Below are positions 55,137 through 64,000 of a DNA stretch of 64,000 bases, piece after piece. Both the position numbers and the translations under genes were made by a program. The notes beneath the pieces were generated by a model. The model was not told the DNA's origin. It worked only from the letters and a program-made list of their open reading frames with translations, and did no database searches. Origin of the DNA: Agapetus fuscipes (taxonomy: Eukaryota > Arthropoda > Insecta > Trichoptera > Glossosomatidae); assembly GCA_951799405.1 (NCBI GenBank), contig OX637339.1, positions 6,076,001 to 6,140,000 on the forward strand. Reading direction: 5' to 3'. Numbering within the stretch: position 1 is the first letter of the stretch; the number at the start of each line of letters is the position of its first letter.

Positions 55137-55293
55137 GACGGCGGACAGTGAGAAGACCACGTTCAAGATGGCTGGATGGAGTGGTGGCGGATAGCCGTGC
55201 AGTGGGAATGTGGGACTGGAGGAGGAAGACGTTGGATAGACAGCGCTGGCAGCGGTTGCTGAGGGAGGTCGTGCCAGTGATGATGATGATGTG
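55137..55293 (+). pseudogene. LINE reverse transcriptase C-terminus fragment
   Basis: An open frame reading RPRSRWLDGVVADSRAVG, WRRKTLDRQRWQRLLRE and ending in an (ATG)n run with TGA. This is the typical last segment of RTE/Jockey-like ORF2 proteins with a trinucleotide tail. It is fused directly to the piggyBac remnant within the composite element. Confidence 0.75.
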
Positions 55294-55702
55294 ACTATTA
55301 TAAATCTTTGTTACTACTATAAGCAAACTGTAAATGAAATAAAATAAAAATATTTCATCTTTTTATTCTAATTTTGTTTTTTTAAATATTATAATAATAT
55401 CAAAAAATGTATATAATTTGCAGAAGCAAACATTTTGCAAGTTTGTCATGACAACCTTACGGGAACTTTGTTATGACAAAGTTTCTGCAAGCTTGTTGCT
55501 GGGAAACTAGAAAGTTTGATTAAAACTTGCCTCAAGTGTATATACTTGCCATGGTGAACTTGCAGCAAGCCTTCACTTTTGACACATCAAACTTGTTGCA
55601 AGTCAGATACAAGTTTAAAATGCTATCTGGGCAGCTAAGGAGCTGGGACTCATTTCTTGTGAAGGCTGAGTAAGCCTTGCTGGTATTTTTATTTTCAGCT
55701 TG

Positions 55703-55790
55703 GTTGGTATGAGGCTGACCATCCACACTGTAAAAAATGGTTCACTTTGCCAATGTCACCCCTGTTTCAGGAAAGGTCGACATGCGATCT
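55703..55790 (+). mobile_element. Retroposon family A fragment
   Basis: GGTATGAGGCTGACCATCC...GGTTCACTTTGCCAATGTCACC; directly follows the B SINE split by the composite element. Confidence 0.65.
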
Positions 55791-55799
55791 ATGCGTATA

Positions 55800-57200
55800 T
55801 TTTACGGAAAAATAGAAAAAAACACTCTTGATTATCTGGATTTTTTAGAAATACTTAGAATTGGCGATAATCTGTGTCTTCACATAGCCGAGATATATTT
55901 TGAAATTTGAATGTGACAATTTTGAGTTGCCATCTGAATGTGTTACCATCTTGAATGTGACAATTTTGACTGCCATCTTTAGCAACCAATAACAAAATAT
56001 CTGTTTGTGTTGTCCCTAGCTACCCGGCTGGGTGACGTCACAAAGTCTACATCAATTCACGAGCGGACCTCATCCAGTTATTTGTAATGATAATTGTTTG
56101 CCAGTTATTTTTGTTCTCAAGTTGCGAGAAAATCCCTAATGAAGCCGATTTAATTGTGAAGTAAATAAAAAGTCGAACAAGGCAACAGGAAAGCCGAAAA
56201 CGTGACGGTCGGATGGGACGAGAGGAGAAACGAAAGAAATCGAATAAAAGAAATCGACCGCGGCCGTCTGGTGTTCGGATAATCACATACCTAATTCTCT
56301 TTACCCTCATTGACGAGTTTTCCCGGCTCTTTTTGCACGACGGCTCCTTCCATAATTATTGTTAATTACAGCGTCAAATACTAATGAAAGTAATCGTATT
56401 GTTTTTTTTTTTATTATAAAAATGTACTCAAACTAGATTAAAGTTTAATTTGTTGATTGTGATTGAAGTCAGTAATGTTATTGAATGACATATTGGTAGA
56501 CATTTTGAATTACGTTCATTGAGTTATTACGTTCCATTTTCGAATTTTCAGTGCTGCTATATAATAATCTATAATCTAATTGCTGCCATTGGAAAAATAT
56601 ACTTACTTTGAAAATAAAATGGGTAGGTATATAATTTCATTTAATTATTTTAAACATTTGGTATTGTTAAGTTTTTGCTGGGTTTTATTTTAATTAAAGT
56701 GCAATTATTTATTTTAACAGAATTTGTTTTACACAATTTAGTTCACAAATTACAACAATTGATTTCTAGCTCTGGCTTTCGAACTTCACGGCTCAATGTT
56801 TTATCAACACTCTGGCTGCTGCCCTATTGCAGTCCTCTTATATAGGTGCAACATAATATGTAGATCTTTCTTGTATATTCCAGATCATTCTTCGATATCT
56901 CGCCCGCACCAGAACATCATTCTACGCACTACCACCATAATGGACTACTTCCAGATGGTTCTACCCACACTATCGTACATGTAAACGTGAACGTAGGTAC
57001 TTTCATTTTGTAGTTCGTAACACTATCATAATCATACTAGTGCCAGACTGTTCTATTTATGCATGTACAGTCGCAGGTACTCCAAGTTCGTAACAGCATA
57101 GCAGGCAAAGATGATTATATTACCTACTCATTATTTTTAATTTTACATAGGTAGGTATACATTTTTCAATGTAATCATTTGAAATACATTATGTTTAATC
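55800..57200. other. No gene seen except a family G copy
   Basis: AT-rich; CG-rich stretch at 56.18-56.28 kb without recognisable coding. Confidence 0.5.
55910..56050. repeat. Family G repeat (reverse)
   Basis: TTAGCAACCAATAACAAAATATC...CCTAGCTACCCGGCTGGGTGACGTCACAAAG, reverse complement of the family. Confidence 0.6.
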
Positions 57201-57211
57201 ATTATCATTTC

Positions 57212-57475
57212 CTTGACTTATAGCTTGATATAAGGCTGACCACCCATACTGTAAAAAATGGTTCACTTTGCCAATGTCACCCCTGTTTCAGGGAAGGTCG
57301 GCAAGAGTAGCAGAGCTTATGTTCATTTGAGATTGTGTTTTTATATTGTAGGTCCACATGCGGCATGTGTTAGTCCAAAATTATACATGTCTGCTTGTGG
57401 AAATGCGTTCAATATGAATCTCAAATGATACATATCTTTGCAACTTAGACTTAGATATAGATTTTAGATTAACCT
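57212..57475 (+). mobile_element. Retroposon family A copy
   Basis: TTCCTTGACTTATAGCTTG ... TTTGCAACTTAGACTTAG tail; full length. Confidence 0.78.
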
Positions 57476-58314
57476 ACCCTTGGATTTTGTTTTTTTTTTT
57501 GTGTTTTTATTTATCTTATTGTAGATTCTACCTAAACGTTAGCAATACTAGAAAATTAGTAACTTGGGGTCCTATATAGTATGGTATAAAGATAGATCAC
57601 GTCCATTCCTCACGATCTGCTTGCGAAGGCGATGGTTACTGGTTCATTTCCTTATTTCCCCCGGAAGGCCGCTCGCTGGTGCGGCCGGGTGGCAAAAGTT
57701 GCGCAGACAAGCCGAGAGTCGGGTAAACCAATTTGCCGGCCAGTCTTGAATTACCTTCGGTGTTCGGTTAAAGGAATTACAAGCCCCCAGTGAAGCCTCT
57801 GCGACCCTAGTGTCAGACTCTACGAGTAAACTCAACCACAAAAATGTATCCAAACTGAAAAAGCGACTACGTTGAGCGTTTTCTTGGAGTAGACTCGATA
57901 TAGCAGAAGACTGTAACCTGTAATGGCTTTAACGATAGAACCAAAATTTTAATTTTTGTATAGCTTCAACTTGAGTTAAGATAAAAAAAATGGCTTTCCC
58001 GTTCCACAGAATTCAAGATATTCACTTCCGTTGTTCAGCCAGTTGTGTTGGACGGATGTATGTGTGCCGGTACGGCTATCTGTGTTTCCACCCCAATTTA
58101 ACCTAGCCCTATTCAAAACCAATATCAATCGCCATTTCCTTTCAGTGTGTCAAAACAAAGCCAACGCAACGCAACGCAGCTAACGGCCCTGCAACAAAGG
58201 GGTCGGGACATCAACTGCCACATCACCAACACCTCTGCGGCACTACAACAAGTGTCATAGACCCCTAGAGTATCTTAAATCTAAGGAGTCCCCCGCACAG
58301 GATTCCTTAAAAAC

Positions 58315-58405
58315 ATAAAAAACCCAATCTAGAATGAACAAAAGCCCTGCAACTCTTGCCTACGTTCCCTGAAACAGGAGAGACATTGCCAAAGTGAACC
58401 ATTTT
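58315..58405 (-). mobile_element. Retroposon family A fragment joined to family B fragment
   Basis: AAAACCCAATCTAGAATGAAC...ACATTGCCAAAGTGAACCATTTT, then B tail CCCCCTTACCTGTAAAAAT (58405-58505). Confidence 0.6.
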
Positions 58406-58889
58406 GCCCCCTTACCTGTAAAAATAAATAGGTCCCACACGCCACATTCTACTCCTTCGGAAACAACGTATTAAGAAATTACACTAGATGCTCAGCTTAG
58501 TTGCGATTTTTTTTGCGCAATAGATTTTGAGTCGCTAGATACGCCTTTCGATAAAACGTTGAGATCCTGTTCCCTCGGGGAGAGGGAAACCCGGTTAGTG
58601 TCGATAAGACGGCGCCAATCAGCGCTCGGCTAATCCAATGAGGCGCGCCAGACGTGCCCAAGACGGCCCTGTAGCTACGTGTATGTTCACGCTTACACAA
58701 ACACAACTAGGGCAATCTACAACCATGAAAGTTCGTCCATCCGTACATTGAAATTGGGGTTAAAAATGTGACGTCGTTTGACGGGATTACTAGGCAGATG
58801 GAATTGAACCTGTCGTCACAATAATGAAAATAATCAGGCGTGTTTATTGGTTTATTATCTAAATAAAAAAGTTAAAAAATATATGTAGG

Positions 58890-59850
58890 GTAGAGTGCTC
58901 TAAGAGTGCGCACTTAAGGTATAATTAATGATAACAATAAAACAAATGTTGTTATGAAAATGAAACTTCTTTATTCATATTAAACCGTATTTCATTAGCA
59001 TAACTGTATAAAAAAATCAATGAAATTCAAACACTTAATGATTAAAATTAATGAATATCGGAACATAGTCTTTTGCGCACTCTTACATATACGGTACTTA
59101 AGAGTGCGCACAGGACACCTGGGCACAGAGATCACATTTGTACCGACCAATTCCATAATAACCGGTGCATTTTTCATGCCACCATTGAGTACACATTATG
59201 CACTCTATCGAATCCTCGGATTTCGGTTCCTTGTAGACTTTCTTGCATCTTGGGCAGATCTACATCTTTTTCTCAGGTGTTGATTTGGGTTTCTTTGGAT
59301 TTGCCTTCGCCTTTTTTAGTTTTTTTAAGGTTCCTCTCTACTTTTCTTTAACGGTTGGCTTCTTCGAGCAGTTGTGGCTTAAAAGGTGAGTTTGTAAGTA
59401 TTTCTGATTTCTTACCTACCCGGTTTGATCGATGTGTAACTGATTTTGGTAGTGGTGAACGGTCTATGAAGGTTAGTACAAATTTACTAGAAGTTGGATT
59501 AGTTGTTTCTGTGCTTACAGTGGTTGATGTCGATTCTGAGGAATTTTCTATTGCAGGATCTTCTCTTTTGGTGATGCTACTGGCCAAAAAGCGCGACTTT
59601 TCTCTGGTTTTCACCCTCACTGATCCTCTTTTTAGCCTCATCTAAGACTGCTTGCGGGCAAAGCTGACGTGTTGATTTTCGTTCTCGTGAAGACATTCTA
59701 AAATAATACATATCTATTTAATTTAGTTATAATTAAATGATCAAGAAAAATCTGATTTTGTACCAGAAAATCATAATGGGGTATCGGTTTGCACAAAGAT
59801 TTGTAAGAGTGCGCACTCTTACAAATTATGGAGCTGCGCACTCTTACAAT
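58890..59850. repeat. Cluster of TAAGAGTGCGCA motifs
   Basis: The 12-mer or its complement occurs near 58898, 59077 (reverse), 59098, 59803, 59813 (reverse) and 59835 (reverse), around the transposase relic. The copies at 59803-59822 form a perfect palindrome, TAAGAGTGCGCACTCTTA. Confidence 0.7.
59060..59720 (-). pseudogene. Transposase C-terminal relic with PHD-like finger (pogo/Tigger-like?)
   Basis: Minus strand, two frames. 59641-59348 is open: a basic Ser/Thr-rich linker ending GKKSEILTNSPFKPQLLEE, resembling the 'vLT.tPyk..LE' segment near the end of insect pogo-like transposases. Further on, frameshifted, conceptual CPRCKK...IECIMC..WWHEKC...YKCDLCAQ gives a PHD/C4HC3-like zinc finger, a common C-terminal addition in such transposases. 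No DDD catalytic core is present. Family inference only. Confidence 0.5.
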
Positions 59851-60180
59851 CCACCAGTATTGCCCACGTTTAATGAAAGTTGTGGCATTTTTGTTAGAAT
59901 TTTCGCAAGAAGCCGTTTTTTTTAATACGAATAGTTTATGAGAAAATATGAAATACGTAACTGAAACTATTTGATTGTATTTTGGAAATATATTTTTTCT
60001 TTTTAATTACATGATTTTACATTGTTTAGTCTCGCAAGAAGCCGATTTCTGTAAATGTGAATAGTTTTTAAGAAAATGTGAAATAACTGAAACTACTTAA
60101 GTAAGTAATTAAATTTCTTGAAACAATTTATCCACATTTTCTCAATAACTACATTATCAACACCTCATTATCCCATTATT

Positions 60181-60330
60181 TCGCTATTTCAAAAATTTCG
60201 TCCATCCATATCTTTCTCGGTCTTCCTCTACCACGATATCCATCTATTCTGACAACATATACCTACTTTCTTCGTCAGTATTTCATCATTCCAAACCGTC
60301 TTAATTAACTGTTTTTTCTTCACTTTCACA
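60181..60330 (-). pseudogene. Possible highly decayed LINE fragment
   Basis: Reverse translation gives scattered NDEILTKK, CCQNRWI, RKTEKDMDG-like words resembling RT C-termini (RPRKTWMDG). Too decayed for assignment. Confidence 0.25.
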
Positions 60331-60473
60331 CTTTCTCTCGCATCACATTCTTTTCTTACAAAATCATTCCTCACCCTATCACTCCGTTTTTCTCAATCAT
60401 TAGTAGGTACTTCTTAGATAATCTATTTCAACTGTAGGTATACTAAGTAGTACGTACTGTATTTTTCACATCT

Positions 60474-60730
60474 CGTCCCCCCAGTGCTTGTTTGGTTTAT
60501 CCACCATTGTGTGATTCAAAGAAGACCTTTCAATGGAATTGTCTTAAAAATCACATTCTATACAATTTCCAGTTCTCATAAGAATTGGCCCAGTACACAT
60601 AGGTACAAACATTGCTCATGGGAAATTACTTCTGATGAATATAAAAATATATCAATTATAAAAAAATATATCTTGAAATTACTTTTTTTCATTTACTATG
60701 GGTTTCACAGCCTGTAACGCCCCCCAGCCG
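60474..60730. mobile_element. MITE family N, copy 2
   Basis: GTCCCCCCAGTGCTTGTTT at the left, GGCCCAGTACACATAGGTAC and CAAACATTGCTCATGG inside, GCCCCCCAG at the right; homologous to 7.05-7.3 kb but more diverged. Confidence 0.6.
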
Positions 60731-60894
60731 GGAGAAATTTTACATGGAACTGCATTACCAATTTTTGAAATAAGTACGAAATGAAATGCAGAAAATGAAC
60801 TTTTTTACTGAATAATTAGTCTTATATAGAACAACCTATTATTCGTTCAGGAATTTACCTTGTTTATCAATATGTTTTGAGCTTTCCCAAGATT

Positions 60895-61065
60895 CTATCC
60901 AAGTCTCATCACCACGGTAATTCTTACCTACCGAATATCGGTAATATTTGTATAAAGACCAGTCAATCCAAGATGGCCGCAAGTGAACATCTGATTAGTC
61001 TTCGTACAAATATTACCGATATTCAGTAGGTAAGAAATACTATGGCGATGAGACATCCAGCACAG
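60895..61065. mobile_element. Hairpin MITE
   Basis: Arms of about 55 bp (GTCTCATC...TTCTTACCTACCGAATATCGG / complement) with a few mismatches around a 45-bp loop containing AAGATGGCCGCAAG. Confidence 0.7.
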
Positions 61066-61228
61066 GTACATTTTGATTGTTAGTCTGAGGCGATAACCAT
61101 TGGACCGCGACTGATAATGTAACATTTCATAATTCCAGTTGGACTGGATATTCGATTATCCGTCTTACTTTTGGGAGCTCCTAATTGCTAACCTGGCTAA
61201 ATCCAATTCATAATATTCCCCTCATATT

Positions 61229-61284
61229 CAGTAGCGTAACAACAGCAACAAAATAAAATAATAAACAAATTGTTACGCCACTGG
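61229..61284. mobile_element. Tiny inverted-repeat element
   Basis: CAGTAGCGTAACAA and TTGTTACGCCACTG, a 13/14-bp inverted repeat about 28 bp apart; the CAGTGGCGTAAC end is common in insect DNA transposons. Confidence 0.5.
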
Positions 61285-61799
61285 GATCTTCAGTTTTAAA
61301 AAATAAACAGGTACTTGTGATTTTTATTTTTTTCATATTGATTTTAGATGGAAGACATTTTTTTTGTAAATTGTACTATTTACTAATTTACAAAACAAAT
61401 GTCTTATTATTTTAAAAATGCAATTCAAAAATAGGAACATGAAAATAAGTCAATGCGCTAATTGTACCAGCCCTAAAAAATCTAATGAAAAAAAATCAAA
61501 AAGGGAACACGGACAAAACTTTCAGGACAAAAATAAAAATAAAAAAAAATCTTGCGGGAAAAAGTTACAAAGCCATGTGATTAGGGTCCTTAGACACTAT
61601 AATAAAAAAAAAATTGTTTGCCTTTTCCCTAGCAACTCGGCGTCAGCTGTGAGACGTCACAATTTTTCTATTTATGGAATTTGTACCGAGTTCATTAGCC
61701 AACCTATGATTCGGCAGTAGGTAGGTACACAATTCTATCAACCATAAAATAGAAAAATAAAAACAAATTCATTCTTATTTAAAAAATAAATTTCAAAAA

Positions 61800-62000
61800 A
61801 GGAACACGGGGGTTCGTCTGTGCGGCAGGATGACGTCGTCTATGGCCGCCTGCGCATAGACAAGGGAGGAAACTGTCTATGGCACACGCTTTCCCGGAAG
61901 ATGAATGCGCTTGTGGCTCCGCCCCCCTGCGGCTAGGCCCCTCCCACGCCCGTCTCGCTTCAAGCCGGACCGAGACAGCGACAGAATATCTTCTGTTTAT
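61800..62000. other. CpG-rich patch
   Basis: High GC with GCGGCAGGATGACGTCGTC and CCGCCCCCCTGCGGC runs, GTCTATGG twice. Could be a promoter or a decayed element; no ORF recognised. Confidence 0.35.
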
Positions 62001-62329
62001 CTTTTAAATTAATTTTATTGTTTTCCGTCTTGGCTGCAGTAAAGTCTCCTTTTTTACAATTTTATTCATGTGGATTTCATGCGGGTGGCTAGATTGAAAA
62101 ATGTATCATTTTTTTTTCCCCATAAATGTTTGTTTATAAATGCGCGAAGTCATAGTTTTTCAATAATAAACATTTTTATTATTATTTAATTTTGAAGCAA
62201 ACATGAATAATCGAATAAATGCATTTATTTGTTTCAGATAAGCTAAAAAATGTAGAAGAAAAAAAATAATCCACATTATTGTGAAAAGAAAAAAAGTAGA
62301 TTATGTCGATTAGAGTAGATAGAGTAGAT

Positions 62330-62600
62330 TAGTATAGGTTGGTACGAGGCTTACCATCCGTGCTGTAAAAATCGGTTCACTTTTGCCAATGCCACCCCGG
62401 TTCAGGGAACGGCGGCAGGAGTTGCAAGATTTATGTCCATGTGAGGTTTTCTTTATTTGTATGCACACATGCAGAATGTGTAGGCGCGAACCTACATGTG
62501 CCTGTCTGTAGGCATGCATTTCATATGAGCCTTAAATGCTTACATATCCTTGCAGCTAAGATTATAGATTACCTATAGATAGATAGATGTCGAATGTTGA
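62330..62600 (+). mobile_element. Retroposon family A copy
   Basis: AGTATAGGTTGGTACGAGGC ... CCTTGCAGCTAAGATTATAG; very close to the 7.57 kb copy. Confidence 0.78.
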
Positions 62601-62659
62601 GTACCTAGGCACCTACAACAAATAATTTTGAGGTTTACACGTGAATCGGAATAGAACAT

Positions 62660-62775
62660 ATTGAGTCATCACCCGGCCGGGTTGCCAGGAAGGAGGCATA
62701 CAAATATTTTGTTGTTCGTTGCTAAGGATGGCAGTTTTATACAAAACATTTAGATATCATAGTCCCTATCCGTCA
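62660..62775. repeat. Family G repeat
   Basis: TGAGTCATCACCCGGCCGGGTTGCCAGG...CAAATATTTTGTTGTTCGTTGCTAAGGATGGCAGTTTTATACAA. Confidence 0.65.
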
Positions 62776-62779
62776 ATTT

Positions 62780-64000
62780 TTAAAATGGATCATCATCATA
62801 ATGCTAATATTTTTTTTAATTGTTTCGTGCATCTTTAGATACCCTTTAAATTCAATACTAAATAATTGAAAAACATTACACGTTTTCATTGCATCATTTA
62901 TTATACTTACTTATGGTTATGTAATAATCTATTATCTTAGTGTCAAAGAGGTATTAATATTTAATATTATTTAATATTATAGAGGTATTAGTATTTTGTT
63001 ATTGGTTTCTAATGATAAAAAAGAATACGTCAAAATTTATACGGTTATGTATTTTATTTAGGCTCTAAATCAACTGCACAGTAAATAAACATTTCAATTA
63101 AAGTAGAAAAAAAAATTGCCTATCTTTTTAAATCAGAAACAGAAAGAAAGAAATGGAAAATGAAAGAAAAGGCGTAAAGATACATTGTGAGAAAAGGGAA
63201 AAGTGTCTCTCCCTACTCCCCCCTCCCCTCGCCCCCTACGCTCACTTCCTTGCAAATATTCCAAATACATTTTAGCCGGTTTTACAAACAAGATTTGTAA
63301 AAGATCTCAACCGAGCGTTGCGGTCGCCAGAAGAAGACAACAACATTTCACTGTCTCTACAGGAATGCCGGAAAATGCAACGAGTGCGAGAGAGATGCCG
63401 CGCTTCGTGTCGACGCTTCTGAACGAGAGAGAATCTGTGATTGTACGGTTGCTATTAAATCAGGCGCTTGGATAAAGCCTTATACAAAAAATAAACGAAA
63501 ATGCGTTTTATATAAAATGCGAATAAGGTGGGTTTTTGTTTGAAAATTTCTTTGCAGTTACGTCGTTTTTATTTCGTAGTAGGAAAAGCCATGGAGATTC
63601 TGTTTATGTGATATTTGTACTGATATAAACTAAGTGCATTCAAAGAATGTGGGAGAATGGCCTTTGGGGTGCAAGTTTTTAAGGGTTGTTTTCGTTTGTG
63701 GGGTTGATGGTTTTTGTGTCGGTTTTGATTCGGTGTTTTGCAGGAACGTTATGTGTTGGGATGAATTTTGTGGGGCTGTAATAATATGACTTGGTGCTTA
63801 CTCCCCGGCGGTGTGCGCTTTATTTTATAAACTCTGGCTAAAGGACGTAAGGAAATTAGTGTTATGATAGCCGTCGCTGGTGTCGCATGCGCCCGGCCCG
63901 CCATGAATATTTATGACAGATCCGTCACCCATCGCGCAATCACGAACATGCAAACCGTATTTTGAATTTGGAATCTCGCTTCGCGCGTCGAACGCTAATT
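62780..64000. other. No gene recognised
   Basis: A 90-residue plus ORF (63203-63475) in mixed-composition sequence and a CpG-rich stretch at 63.87-63.95 kb; neither resembles a known family. Confidence 0.45.

Larger units (their letters stand above)
54050..55631 (+). mobile_element. Composite TIR element carrying piggyBac and LINE fragments
   Basis: Inserted into a family B SINE whose halves are at about 53990-54049 and 55632-55698. Ends are perfect 11-bp inverted repeats CCCAGATAGCA / TGCTATCTGGG. Subterminal regions are rich in TTGTTGCAAG/TTGCTGCAA units on both strands. Inside are a broken piggyBac-like 5' gene part and a LINE 3' end. The target-site duplication is unclear because the SINE sequence around the site is itself CCCAG-like; the superfamily is not assigned. 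Confidence 0.8.

Noticed and set aside
59355..59645. Plus-strand 96-residue ORF
   Set aside because: Antisense of the transposase relic linker, whose minus-strand reading has the recognisable motif.
63203..63475. 90-residue plus ORF near the right edge
   Set aside because: No family resemblance and low-complexity start; cannot be supported.

Overview
This is a eukaryotic nuclear window, almost certainly from an arthropod and probably an insect. It is AT-rich, has multi-kilobase introns with GT/AG borders, carries tRNA genes without encoded CCA, and is packed with transposable-element debris. Frequent TAGGTA/TACCTA tracts resemble lepidopteran and some hemipteran genomes, but nothing here fixes the order or species. 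I recognise three conserved protein-coding genes, all split by repeat-filled introns.

Layout. (1) 1-13.3 kb: 5' coding end of atypical protein kinase C (aPKC, minus strand). Only the two exons of its PB1 domain are seen (13099-13335, 11676-11796); the rest must lie to the left. (2) 15.4-26.9 kb: F-actin capping protein beta subunit (cpb, plus strand). Exons 2-5 are clear (18003-26883) and give a complete 276-residue protein if the start codon sits alone in an upstream exon, for which 15399-15401 is the best candidate. Its third visible intron holds a nearly full-length LINE with one stop in ORF1 and one frameshift in ORF2. (3) 33.9-46.3 kb: eIF5A on the minus strand, complete at 159 residues in three coding exons (43239-43031, 37079-36881, 33953-33882), plus a probable non-coding first exon near 46.25-46.34 kb. 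cpb and eIF5A are tail to tail. An apparently intact piggyBac-type transposon (39856-42367, TTAA on both sides, 618-residue transposase with three catalytic Asp) sits in eIF5A intron 1 in opposite orientation. (4) 46.9-53.6 kb: a tRNA cluster, one tRNA-Thr(AGU) and three identical tRNA-Arg(UCU), all minus strand. The tRNA-Thr gene is at one end of a roughly 1.2 kb near-perfect palindrome that repeats its 5' 48 nt in inverted orientation at the other end. (5) 54-64 kb: no recognisable host gene; a composite TIR element, a transposase relic with a PHD-like finger, and hairpin MITEs.

Repeats dominate. Three retroposon families recur: family A (about 19 copies, TATAGATTA-like tail), family B (tRNA-like head, about 13 pieces) and family C (tRNA-like head). 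The 3' tail of family C matches the end of a LINE fragment at 37.2-37.8 kb, suggesting a LINE/SINE partnership. At least four TTAA-flanked elements, two hAT-type MITEs, palindromic TA-flanked MITEs, a 4-bp-TSD MITE and several foldback structures are also resolved to their ends, and several are nested so that relative ages can be read.

The three genes (polarity kinase, actin capping, translation factor) are ordinary housekeeping neighbours and do not form a pathway. Family letters (A, B, C, F, G, J, N, P) are labels I assigned; no database was consulted.
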